Below the pieces are notes generated by a model that saw only the letters and a program-made list of their open reading frames with translations, did no database searches and had not been told where the DNA came from. Shown in pieces: positions 8,345 to 14,794 of a stretch of DNA of 36,381 bases. The DNA is from an uncultured Mailhella sp. (GTDB taxonomy: Bacteria > Desulfobacterota > Desulfovibrionia > Desulfovibrionales > Desulfovibrionaceae), in NCBI GenBank assembly GCA_910579055.1, contig CAJTSU010000004.1, forward strand, positions 1-36,381. Direction: 5' to 3'. Positions within the stretch are counted from its first letter, which is position 1; every line of letters starts with the position of its first letter. The position numbers and the translations under genes are program-made.

Positions 8345-8515
8345 TTACCCTTTCCTTGCAGAAGGGCATATTGACGATCCGTCTTTCGGCGCACGAGAAC
8401 AGCCGCTGCACCCGCAGCCGCAGCCGCCCCCCCTTGCCGTGATCGCCTGCCGTGCCTTGCGCACAACATACAACAGCGCCAGCACAATAATACCCCCAAC
8501 AATCATTCCTTGCAT
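8345..8515 (-). CDS. FeoB-associated Cys-rich membrane protein
   Basis: This 56-residue protein has one N-terminal membrane helix (GMIVGGIIVLALLYVV) followed by a basic stretch and a cysteine cluster GGGCGCGCSGCS, with another Cys near the end. This layout is that of the small Cys-rich proteins found beside feoB in many anaerobes, thought to assist ferrous iron transport or to act as FeoC-like factors. The exact role is not established. I chose ATG 8515, five bases after AAGGGAG. It is upstream of feoA on the same strand, with 304 bases between them. Confidence 0.85.
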   Translation of the reverse strand: MQGMIVGGIIVLALLYVVRKARQAITARGGGCGCGCSGCSRAPKDGSSICPSARKG

Positions 8516-8574
8516 AACCACTCCCTTATCATACGGCAAATTTTTACCGATCCGGCGGTATTCTTCTCATGTGA

Positions 8575-8650
8575 TCGGGAAATTCTTCCCGACGACCTCT
8601 ACTATGGCAATGCCGACCTTTTCTGTCAAGAAAAATGAAATACAATTTCA
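8575..8650 (-). promoter_or_regulatory. Candidate operators upstream of the feo cluster
   Basis: Two perfect dyads lie upstream of the Cys-rich gene: TCGGGAA-N4-TTCCCGA (8575-8592) and TGAAAT-ACA-ATTTCA (8636-8650). The second, with its AT-rich flanks, resembles an A/T-rich Fur-like palindrome. Assignment to Fur is an inference from the downstream genes. Confidence 0.4.
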
Positions 8651-8683
8651 ATTCTTTTTATATATTCTCATTCGATCCTATTA

Positions 8684-8730
8684 TCTTGACCGCCGGAGGC
8701 GCGAGCGTTAGCGCGTATGGAGCGACTCTG
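8684..8730 (+). repeat. Dispersed repeat family 1, copy B (left module only)
   Basis: TTGACCGCCGGAGGCGCGAG followed by CGTTAGCGCGTATGGAG matches the left module of copies A and G. It ends 15 bases from the cobQ stop codon; the right half is missing. Confidence 0.8.
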
Positions 8731-8745
8731 AGGCTGCCTGGGGCA

Positions 8746-10365
8746 TCAAAAGCCACGACTCTCAAGCCCTGCGCACAGGCGCTCCATATCAAGATGCGTC
8801 TCCAACACGTCAGCCAGACGTTCCAAAGAGGCGTCCGGTGAACACGGCGTCACGCCCCTTGCGCTCTTGCCTCTCCGGCGTCGCAGCCGGTTCAGAAAAG
8901 CGCAGCGCCAGGTGTCATCGTCAAAAAGTCCGTGCCCATACGTCCCCCAAAGCGCGCCTTTTCCCCCTTCTTGTTCCCGCATCCAGCCATGTTCCTCGCC
9001 ATTGGCTGTCCGCGTCCAAACCTGTGGCAAGCCTTCCGCCGCCCCTGCCGGGCTTTGCGGCCCGAAAAGCTCCGTTCTGCCGTGGTGGATTTCATAGACG
9101 GTCAGAGGAAGCCCCAGTATCTCGTCCCGTGCCGTCGCTCTGCGTAAAATTTTGCCGGAGGTCAACGTTGTGACCAGGGGCAGAAGGCCGAAACCTTCCT
9201 CCACATGCCCCGCAGCATCTTCCAGGCCTTCCGGATCGGCAATGTATTTGCCCATCATCTGCATGCCGCCGCAAATACCGAGAATGTCGGCTCCTCCTTC
9301 CCGTTCCGCTTCCGCGCGCAGGGCCGTTTCCATACCGCTTTCCCGCAGAGTACGCAGGTCAGATGCTGTACACTTACTGCCGGGCAGGATAATCAGGGCA
9401 GGATCCCCCAGTTCATCAGGACACTTCGCCGCACGCACGCGTACCCCCGGTTCCGCCAGCAGGGGATCCAAATCCGAAAGATTGCTCAGGTAAGGCAGGT
9501 CAACAAGAACCACATCAAGTTCATCCTCCGGCGCTTCTGTCCGCGCGTCCCCCTGTCCTCCGCCCGGCTCGCGGCGCAAGATGCGCCCGGCCCGGTACGC
9601 CACGGAATCCTCTTCCGGCAGAAGCAGTTTTTCCACCCAGGGCACCACGCCGAGAAAAGGTTTACCCGTCAGGGCTGTCACCGCGTCCAGGGCAGGCGGC
9701 AGCAACGAGGCGTCTCCGCGAAACTTGTTGAGCAGCAATCCGTCCACCATGTCCCGTTCCCATGCTTCCATCAACGCCAGCGTACCTACCAATGAGGCGA
9801 AGACTCCCCCGCGGTCGATGTCCCCCACGAGGATCATGCGCGCGCGGGCTTCCCTGGCCATACGGGCATTGGCAAGGTCGGTCGCCTTGAGATTGATTTC
9901 CGCCGGGCTGCCCGCGCCTTCCAGAATCATGAGATCTCGTCCTTGTGCGAGTGAGGCGTAGGCTTCACAGACCTCGCGGAACAGTGCGGGCTTGAGCTGT
10001 TCATATTCCCGCACCCGATAATGGCCGCGCGCCTCCCCCAGAACAATGACCTGGGACCCCGTGTGCGACTGCGGCTTGAGCAGCACCGGGTTCATCCGGA
10101 CATCGGGACGCAGGCCGCAGGCCCGCGCCTGAAGCGCCTGAGCCCGCCCCATCTCCTTGCCGTCATCCGTTACAGCGGAATTCAGCGCCATGTTCTGCGA
10201 CTTGAACGGTGCGACGTTCAGCCCGCGCCTGGCAAAGAGGCGGCACAGCCCGGCGGCGATCAGACTTTTTCCGGCATCGGACGAAGTGCCCAGCACCATA
10301 ATCGCCGGAGGCAGATCGGCGTGGCCGAGCAAGCCGCAAGGCAGTGATACAGAAGGGTGTGACAT
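8746..10365 (-). CDS. cobQ: Cobyric acid synthase
   Basis: CobQ is the ATP- and glutamine-dependent amidase that amidates adenosyl-cobyrinic acid a,c-diamide at four positions in cobalamin synthesis. The 539-residue protein has an N-terminal dethiobiotin synthetase-like domain with GTSSDAGKS (26-34) and PFKSQNMALNSAVTDDGKEMGRAQ, then the C-terminal class I glutamine amidotransferase domain with nucleophile Cys365 in GICGGMQMMG and His478 in TYGHGLFDD. I chose ATG 10365 after GGGAG (6-base spacing). Other cobalamin genes are not in the window, so it stands alone here. It is divergent from folK across 267 bases. Confidence 0.97.
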   Translation of the reverse strand: MSHPSVSLPCGLLGHADLPPAIMVLGTSSDAGKSLIAAGLCRLFARRGLNVAPFKSQNMALNSAVTDDGKEMGRAQALQARACGLRPDVRMNPVLLKPQSHTGSQVIVLGEARGHYRVREYEQLKPALFREVCEAYASLAQGRDLMILEGAGSPAEINLKATDLANARMAREARARMILVGDIDRGGVFASLVGTLALMEAWERDMVDGLLLNKFRGDASLLPPALDAVTALTGKPFLGVVPWVEKLLLPEEDSVAYRAGRILRREPGGGQGDARTEAPEDELDVVLVDLPYLSNLSDLDPLLAEPGVRVRAAKCPDELGDPALIILPGSKCTASDLRTLRESGMETALRAEAEREGGADILGICGGMQMMGKYIADPEGLEDAAGHVEEGFGLLPLVTTLTSGKILRRATARDEILGLPLTVYEIHHGRTELFGPQSPAGAAEGLPQVWTRTANGEEHGWMREQEGGKGALWGTYGHGLFDDDTWRCAFLNRLRRRRGKSARGVTPCSPDASLERLADVLETHLDMERLCAGLESRGF

Positions 10366-10475
10366 GATTTTCTCCCGAAATATGGCAGCCGCAAGTATGC
10401 CGGGAGCGCGCTGTCCTTGCAATACTCCACGCAAGACGCCATGCCGCAAGGCTTTGCACGCCACGTCTCCAAGAC

Positions 10476-10542
10476 ATTCTGTTGCAGAACCATGTTGATG
10501 GCGCTGCGCGAGACGTGTATTTCTAGCACGGCACGGGCGGCA
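10476..10542 (-). repeat. Dispersed repeat family 1, copy C (right module)
   Basis: On the minus strand it reads GCCCGTGCCG, then AATACACGTCTCGCGCAGCG and CCATCAACATGGTTCTGCAA, matching the right half and terminal repeat of copies A and G. It lies between the divergent cobQ and folK genes. Confidence 0.75.
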
Positions 10543-10632
10543 CCCCGGACAGGACGTTCAGTCCCACAGGCTCCACGCTGCCGGAGCATCCGCGGGTGAA
10601 TTGCGGACAGTTTTCGTAAAAAGGGAGAAAAC

Positions 10633-11139
10633 ATGATTGCGGCATATATCGGACTGGGCTCCAACCTTGGAGATTCACCGGCGCAGCTGAGGCGCGCACT
10701 GGAAGAACTTGCTCTACTGCCGGATCTGCGGCTGGACGCCGTTTCATCCGTTTTTCGCACCGAGCCTCAGGGGCGGAAGGCACAGCCCTGGTTCAGCAAT
10801 ATGGTTGCGAAGCTGTCGTGTTCGGAAAAATGGACGCCGCAGAATCTGCTGCGGGAATTGCTGGCTCTGGAAACACGGATGGGGCGCACACGTGATCCGC
10901 ACGATCATTTCGGCCCTCGGATCATTGATATTGATCTCTTGCTGTTTGGAGATGAAGCGGCGCATATTTCGGGTGACCCCGCGCTCGAATTGCCGCATCC
11001 GCGCCTGCATGAACGGGCCTTTGTCCTGGTCCCCTTGCATGAAATCGCTCCCCGGCTTATTCTGCCGGACGGACGCGCCGTTTGCGCCCTGCTGGCAGCT
11101 CTGCCCCATCGGGTGGAAGAAGACAGAATATACCAGTAA
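10633..11139 (+). CDS. folK: 2-amino-4-hydroxy-6-hydroxymethyldihydropteridine pyrophosphokinase
   Basis: HPPK transfers pyrophosphate from ATP to 6-hydroxymethyl-7,8-dihydropterin in folate synthesis. The 168-residue protein has AYIGLGSNLGD at the N-terminus, SSVFRTEPQG, the LLALETRMGR block, the metal-binding GPRIIDIDLLLFGD and the C-terminal LPHPRLHERAFVLVPL signature. Length is normal. The ATG follows GGGAGAAAAC. The YHS-domain gene begins 23 bases after its stop, so the two probably form an operon. Confidence 0.97.
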   Translation: MIAAYIGLGSNLGDSPAQLRRALEELALLPDLRLDAVSSVFRTEPQGRKAQPWFSNMVAKLSCSEKWTPQNLLRELLALETRMGRTRDPHDHFGPRIIDIDLLLFGDEAAHISGDPALELPHPRLHERAFVLVPLHEIAPRLILPDGRAVCALLAALPHRVEEDRIYQ

Positions 11140-11162
11140 AGAGTCTCCCAAAGGAGTCCCGC

Positions 11163-11438
11163 ATGATTTTCAAGGTTGTCATTTTCGCGCTGGTCGCTTA
11201 CGCGCTGTATCGTATGTTTATGAATGACAGACAAAAGAAAGAAGAGAAATCGACCAGGGAGCAGGAAAGCCGCGTGGCTTCCGGCGAAATGGTTAAGGAT
11301 CCGGTATGCGGCGCATACGTGGAAAAAGACAGCAGCCTCACAGTGCGTAACGGCGAAGTTGTGCATCATTTCTGCAGCTATGAATGCAGGGAAAAATACC
11401 TCAAGCAGCTTGAAGAACAGGGTAAGCTTGAGCGCTGA
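11163..11438 (+). CDS. Membrane-anchored YHS-domain protein
   Basis: This 91-residue protein has an N-terminal membrane helix (MIFKVVIFALVAYALYRMF), a charged linker and a YHS-type domain (DPVCGAYVEKDSSLTV, then VVHHFCSYECREKYL) with three cysteines and two histidines that could bind metal. YHS domains occur in heavy-metal ATPases and other metal-related proteins; no enzymatic role is implied. The ATG at 11163 follows AAAGGAG with a 6-base spacing. Its placement behind folK suggests co-transcription, but a functional link is not apparent. Confidence 0.85.
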   Translation: MIFKVVIFALVAYALYRMFMNDRQKKEEKSTREQESRVASGEMVKDPVCGAYVEKDSSLTVRNGEVVHHFCSYECREKYLKQLEEQGKLER

Positions 11439-11462
11439 CTTCATCAAGTGAAACACGGGCTG

Positions 11463-11548
11463 GCTTTGCGGCAACGGATGTTGCCGCCTGTGCCGGAGCA
11501 AAACCATACGCTCCGCGCAACACCGCCAACACGCTTCTATGACAGAGC
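11463..11548 (+). repeat. Dispersed repeat family 1, copy F (right module)
   Basis: CTTTGCGGCAACGGATGTTG, then CCGCCTGTGCCGGAGCAAAA, matches the right module of copy G nearly base for base. The terminal part is degraded (GCCAACACGCTTCTATGACA). It directly follows the YHS-domain gene. Confidence 0.75.
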
Positions 11549-11563
11549 CTTATGGTTTGAAAT

Positions 11564-11598
11564 ACGCCCCTTTCAGGGAGGGGCATGCGGATTGAAAC
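11564..11598 (+). repeat. Solitary CRISPR-repeat-like sequence
   Basis: ACGCCCCTTTCAGGGAGGGG continues as CATGCGGATTGAAAC. It has an internal palindrome (GCCCCT/AGGGGC) and the terminal GGATTGAAAC typical of type I-C CRISPR repeats, at about the right length. Only one unit is present, there is no array, and no cas gene is in the window. It may be a relic or chance. Confidence 0.3.
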
Positions 11599-11851
11599 AT
11601 GATTTCCCCGTTGTTTTCGTTCCGCTCTGGATGACCGTGACTCTGCGTAATGGGGTAAAAATCACAACTACCCGCGTAGCGAGTGGTCTGCGCATCCCTG
11701 TAAGGGCTTACTACCGGCCAGCGCCTGAATGACGCTGGCTTTCACTTTGTTCAAGCCCAGTGCCGTAATCACCTTGCCCACATCTTGAAGGATGCCGCGG
11801 GCTCGCAGGCAAAATGTGCGGAAAAGCGTATGCGTGTATACATTACGCCGT
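11599..11851. other. Unassigned stretch downstream of the FTR-like gene
   Basis: No convincing gene is found here. A 7-bp stem with a 9-base loop (11717-11739, GCCAGCG/CGCTGGC) could help end the minus-strand redox transcript. A minus-strand frame here (ending near 11668) is open, but it runs through the FTR-like gene in another frame and is not taken as coding. Confidence 0.3.
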
Positions 11852-12178
11852 TCAGTCCATGTTTTCCGGCGGGCGGCGTTCATCCACATCAGGAAAGAAC
11901 TCCGGATCTCCCCGATGTCTCTCGTCCACAAACAGGGAACAGAAACATGCTCCGTATTCGCGGATATCCTCGTCGCGGTAGGCACAGGGGCAAATGATGT
12001 CCCTGTCTTTATCCCGTGATGTGGCGAGGCGGCATGGGCAGCAAAGATAGCCGTATCGCTCTTTGTTTTCCAGCAGACCTTCCGCTGTGGCAAGGCAATG
12101 TTCCTCATCGGCGTGCAGGAAATAGCCTTTCTGCTCAGCTGTTGCCTTGAGAACTTTCAGCAATGACTGCGGAGTCAT
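11852..12178 (-). CDS. Ferredoxin-thioredoxin reductase catalytic-chain family protein
   Basis: The family passes electrons from a [4Fe-4S] cluster to a substrate disulfide. The 108-residue protein has the expected cysteine pairs: CPC at 47-49, CPC at 63-65 and CFC at 78-80, within YGYLCCPCRLATSR, DIICPCAYRDEDIREYGACF and CSLFV. By analogy with plant and cyanobacterial FTR, Cys47, 63, 65 and 78 bind the cluster and Cys49/Cys80 form the active disulfide; His27 lies in the EEHC motif. No variable (alpha) chain gene is nearby, as is usual for such bacterial homologs. The ATG at 12178 overlaps the end of the glutaredoxin-like gene by 44 bases, so the two are tightly coupled and probably partners. 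Confidence 0.88.
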   Translation of the reverse strand: MTPQSLLKVLKATAEQKGYFLHADEEHCLATAEGLLENKERYGYLCCPCRLATSRDKDRDIICPCAYRDEDIREYGACFCSLFVDERHRGDPEFFPDVDERRPPENMD

Positions 12179-12596
12179 GAAAGAGCGCCTCCCTCAGAAG
12201 TTGTTCGCGAAAACCGACGACAACCTTGCCGCCCGGTAAGATAATAGTGGGAAAAGAACCACGCGGATTATAGGATCGTACTTTGTCCATAAGATCCGAA
12301 CGATTCTTGCCGTGGAATTCGTCGACAAAAAGCAGATGATACTTTGCGTCGTTCGCATCCAGGTATTCTTTGGTTTTTTTGCAGTGACGGCAGGTTGTCA
12401 GCGCGAACATGAAAGGCAGGCCGTCTTCTCCGGGGGTCTGTGACAGACCGAGAAGCTCTTCTTGCTCCGGCGTCAGGGCCGGTGATTCATCCTGCTGTTT
12501 CGCCGCGTCTTCGCCGCTTTTTAACTTGCGGAGGAAGAGCAGCGCCAGCACGGAGACAAGTGCGAGGGCTACAACGACGATAACGGTGGTATTCAC
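12135..12596 (-). CDS. Membrane-anchored glutaredoxin-like protein
   Basis: This 153-residue protein has an N-terminal membrane helix (residues 4-22, VIVVVALALVSVLALLFL), a Glu/Gln-rich linker, then a thioredoxin-fold domain with a CRHC active site at 69-72 and a cis-proline loop in GSFPTIILPGGKVVVGF. The orientation is probably cytoplasmic (basic residues RKLK follow the helix), which would suit reduction by the FTR-like protein. I chose GTG 12596, six bases after a strong AGGAGG; an ATG further upstream lacks a comparable site. It precedes and overlaps the FTR-like gene. The substrate is unknown. Confidence 0.8.
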   Translation of the reverse strand: MNTTVIVVVALALVSVLALLFLRKLKSGEDAAKQQDESPALTPEQEELLGLSQTPGEDGLPFMFALTTCRHCKKTKEYLDANDAKYHLLFVDEFHGKNRSDLMDKVRSYNPRGSFPTIILPGGKVVVGFREQLLREALFHDSAVIAESSQGNS

Positions 12597-13094
12597 TATG
12601 TTCCTCCTGAATTGGGACAGGCTCATGTCGCGCCGATTGAGCGCGGTAGTGTGCCGGAAGCAATACGCCTCGTGGGGATTGCTTATCATAAAGGTTCGGC
12701 AAAGGCCAGCCGGGTATGGTCATGTATCCACGGCCGGCTCGCTCGCGGCTCCGGCGGTCAAGGAGCGTTTCAACACTCTTCTCGAACAGAGACTAAAACT
12801 TTTTTCGATGACTGACGCATGGGCGGTAAACGCCGATGAGATAATAAGAACCGAAAGCGCGAATACCATCAGCACGGGTTATCACCCTGAAAAGATGCCG
12901 AATACATGACCGCATTCGTTCCATTTGTTCAGAAATGTCTTGACTCCAGGGGCGGGGCCATACATGCGTAAGCCCTGAGCCGAATGCTGCTGTACCTTGC
13001 CGTTGGCCGTGACATGCCGTATGAATGTGTCGGACTTTCTGGAATGAGTTAAGTAACTTCAACGCAAATTGCCTTGTTTTGCGACGGAATTGCG
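12597..13094 (+). promoter_or_regulatory. Upstream region of tupBC
   Basis: This stretch of about 500 bases has no convincing gene; it holds family 1 copy D. Just before tupB, AGTTA-AG-TAACT (13047-13058) is a perfect dyad and could be an operator, possibly tungstate or molybdate responsive given the genes; this is inference. I looked for a Moco-type riboswitch and could not fit one. No tupA (tungstate-binding protein) gene is present here, although it usually precedes tupB. Confidence 0.35.
12719..12791 (-). repeat. Dispersed repeat family 1, copy D (left module with terminal repeat)
   Basis: On the minus strand: CTCTGTTCGAGAAGAGTGTT, then GAAACGCTCCTTGACCGCCG and a tail ending GGCCGTGGATACATG. 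This shows the left terminal repeat joined to the TTGACCGCCGG module, as in copy A, and so supports the left boundary of the element. Confidence 0.75.
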
Positions 13095-13790
13095 ATGGGC
13101 TATTTCAGCGACGGATTTCACAAAGCGCTTGATCTGCTTCTGCACATGGATGATGCGACGATTTCCGCCATTAAGGCGACTCTCGTCTCCACCGGCTACG
13201 CTTTGAGTTTTGCCATACTTCTCGGTCTGCCCCTGGGCTTTCTGCTCGGCTACACGAACTTTCCCGGCAAAAAATTCCTTCGTCTCATTTCAGATACGCT
13301 GCTTGCCTTTCCCACCGTACTGATCGGCCTTATTGTCTATGTCTTCATCACATATCGCGGGCCGCTCGGGCAATGGGGTCTGCTTTTCACCCTGCCGGGC
13401 ATGGTTATCGGCCAAACCCTTCTTGCTCTGCCCATCGTCATTTCATGGACGGCTCAGGCGGTCGAAAGCCTGGATCCCAGATGCCGGGAAACGCTTCTCA
13501 CCCTTGGGGCGCGGCCCTTTCAACTGACCTGGCTGACCATCCGCGAAGTTCGCTACGAAATCGGCATGGTCTGTGTGACAGCATTTGGCCGGGTAGTGAC
13601 AGAAGTGGGAGTCGCCATGATGTTGGGGGGCAATATTCGTTACGCCACCCGAACCATGACCACAGCCATTTCGCTGGAAACGAGCAAGGGGGAATTCGCT
13701 CAGGGCATAGCGCTGGGATTAGTGCTGCTGCTCATCGCCTTTGTGGTCAACTTTCTGTTGGCCTGGTTTAAGCACAAGGGGCGGGCATGA
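13095..13790 (+). CDS. tupB: Tungstate ABC transporter permease
   Basis: This integral-membrane component of a TupABC-type tungstate importer has 231 residues and about five hydrophobic segments. It carries the binding-protein-dependent permease signature around ESLDPRCRETLLTLGARPFQ (the EAA loop that contacts the ATPase). ATSISAIK-like N-terminus, GRVVTEVGVAMMLGGNIRYATRTMTTAI and LETSKGEFAQGIALG are characteristic of the TupB/WtpB-like branch. I chose ATG 13095 (MGYFSDGF); an upstream TTG is possible and the ribosome-binding site is weak. It overlaps tupC by four bases (ATGA). The tungsten enzyme gene follows 370 bases after tupC, which supports tungstate over molybdate. Confidence 0.88.
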   Translation: MGYFSDGFHKALDLLLHMDDATISAIKATLVSTGYALSFAILLGLPLGFLLGYTNFPGKKFLRLISDTLLAFPTVLIGLIVYVFITYRGPLGQWGLLFTLPGMVIGQTLLALPIVISWTAQAVESLDPRCRETLLTLGARPFQLTWLTIREVRYEIGMVCVTAFGRVVTEVGVAMMLGGNIRYATRTMTTAISLETSKGEFAQGIALGLVLLLIAFVVNFLLAWFKHKGRA

Positions 13791-14425
13791 ATACGCTCTT
13801 TGAAGCACACAATCTGCGCAAACGTTACGGTTCCCATACCGCGCTTTTCCTTCCGTCTTTCCGCATGGCGCGAGGGGAACTTGTCGCACTTACCGGACAT
13901 AACGGATGCGGCAAATCCACCCTGCTGCGTCTGCTTGCTTTTCTGGAAAAGCCCAGTTCCGGTAGTCTGCACTATTTCGGTGACATGAACGAACCGCGTC
14001 GAGAAATCACGCTTTTGCTCCAGGATCCTTATCTTGTAAAAGATTCCGTGTTCCGCAATGTTACGCTGGGGCTTCATCTTCGGGGCCGACCTCACGATGA
14101 GCTTGCTTCTGCGTATACTGAAGCCATGCGGGCCGCAGGCTTTACGCAGCCGGACGTTATGGCCGCACGCGGCCCGAGAGAACTTTCCGGCGGCGAGCGT
14201 CAGCGCGTGGCACTGGCCGCACGCCTCGCTCTCAAGCCCTCCGTCCTTCTGCTGGACGAACCTACTTCCAATGTGGACACGGCCAGCGCACAGGCCATTA
14301 TTAAGGCCATTGGCCGCAGCCTGGCCGGGGGAACCAGTGTGGTGTGTGCCACCCATGATCGGGATCTGCCGAATGCGCTCGACGCCCGCGTGGTACATCT
14401 TGCCGATGAAAACCTGTCACGCTGA
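13787..14425 (+). CDS. tupC: Tungstate ABC transporter ATP-binding protein
   Basis: This 212-residue cytosolic ATPase has Walker A GHNGCGKST (about 38-46), Q-loop LLLQDPYL, signature LSGGERQRVALAARLALKPS, Walker B VLLLDEPTSNVD and switch His in CATHDRDL. The short length, with no C-terminal regulatory (TOBE) domain, fits TupC rather than ModC. It is translationally coupled to tupB. The substrate-binding protein must be encoded elsewhere or be absent. Confidence 0.88.
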   Translation: MNTLFEAHNLRKRYGSHTALFLPSFRMARGELVALTGHNGCGKSTLLRLLAFLEKPSSGSLHYFGDMNEPRREITLLLQDPYLVKDSVFRNVTLGLHLRGRPHDELASAYTEAMRAAGFTQPDVMAARGPRELSGGERQRVALAARLALKPSVLLLDEPTSNVDTASAQAIIKAIGRSLAGGTSVVCATHDRDLPNALDARVVHLADENLSR

Positions 14426-14432
14426 AAGAAAA

Positions 14433-14640
14433 GGCCATGACTGTGCGTGACGTGTATTTTTCCTGCGGCACGGGCGGCCGCATTCGTTGCCGCAAAGGCG
14501 GCCCGTTTCCACACGGGCGAGCGGCAGTCGTCAGGCGACGAGGGAGCCTTGCGAATGGCGACGGCAGAGATAAGGCAGCTGTAGCCACGGCCGGATCGCT
14601 GCACTCGCGCCTCCGGCGCTCAATGTCACGAAATATCCCC
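14433..14640 (-). repeat. Dispersed repeat family 1, copy E (diverged, near full length)
   Basis: On the minus strand it has the left module (GAGCGCCGGAGGCGCGAG), then GATCCGGCCGTGGCTACA, an unrelated middle of about 70 bases, and the right module (CGCCTTTGCGGCAACGAATG, CCGCCCGTGCCG, ACACGTCACGCACAG). Terminal repeats are degraded. It separates tupC from the aldehyde oxidoreductase promoter. Confidence 0.7.
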
Positions 14641-14675
14641 AATAACGCCGGAAGCGTGTTTGTTTTTCAATTTGC

Positions 14676-14703
14676 TTGACCAGTTTTTTTTTTGCCCTAT
14701 CCT
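14676..14703 (+). promoter_or_regulatory. Candidate promoter of the aldehyde oxidoreductase operon
   Basis: TTGACC (14676-14681) and TATCCT (14698-14703) are separated by 16 bases, and the spacer contains an uninterrupted run of ten T (14684-14693). It lies about 90 bases before the start codon of the oxidoreductase. The spacer length is one short of the optimum. Confidence 0.45.
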
Positions 14704-14794
14704 GACTACAGGCTCAAGCATTCCCTGCACAGTACATGCCGGGCAACATTTGCCGAGAGCGTTTCAACCGTAAAGAGCTTTAAGGAGAAAAGAC

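Noticed and set aside
11668..12108. Minus-strand 146-codon frame overlapping the FTR-like gene
   Set aside because: It crosses the well-supported FTR-like gene in another frame. Its last 60 residues could be a relic, but no family was recognised.
12880..13094. Possible molybdenum/tungsten cofactor riboswitch ahead of tupB
   Set aside because: I could not fit the conserved stems; only a short dyad near the start was found.
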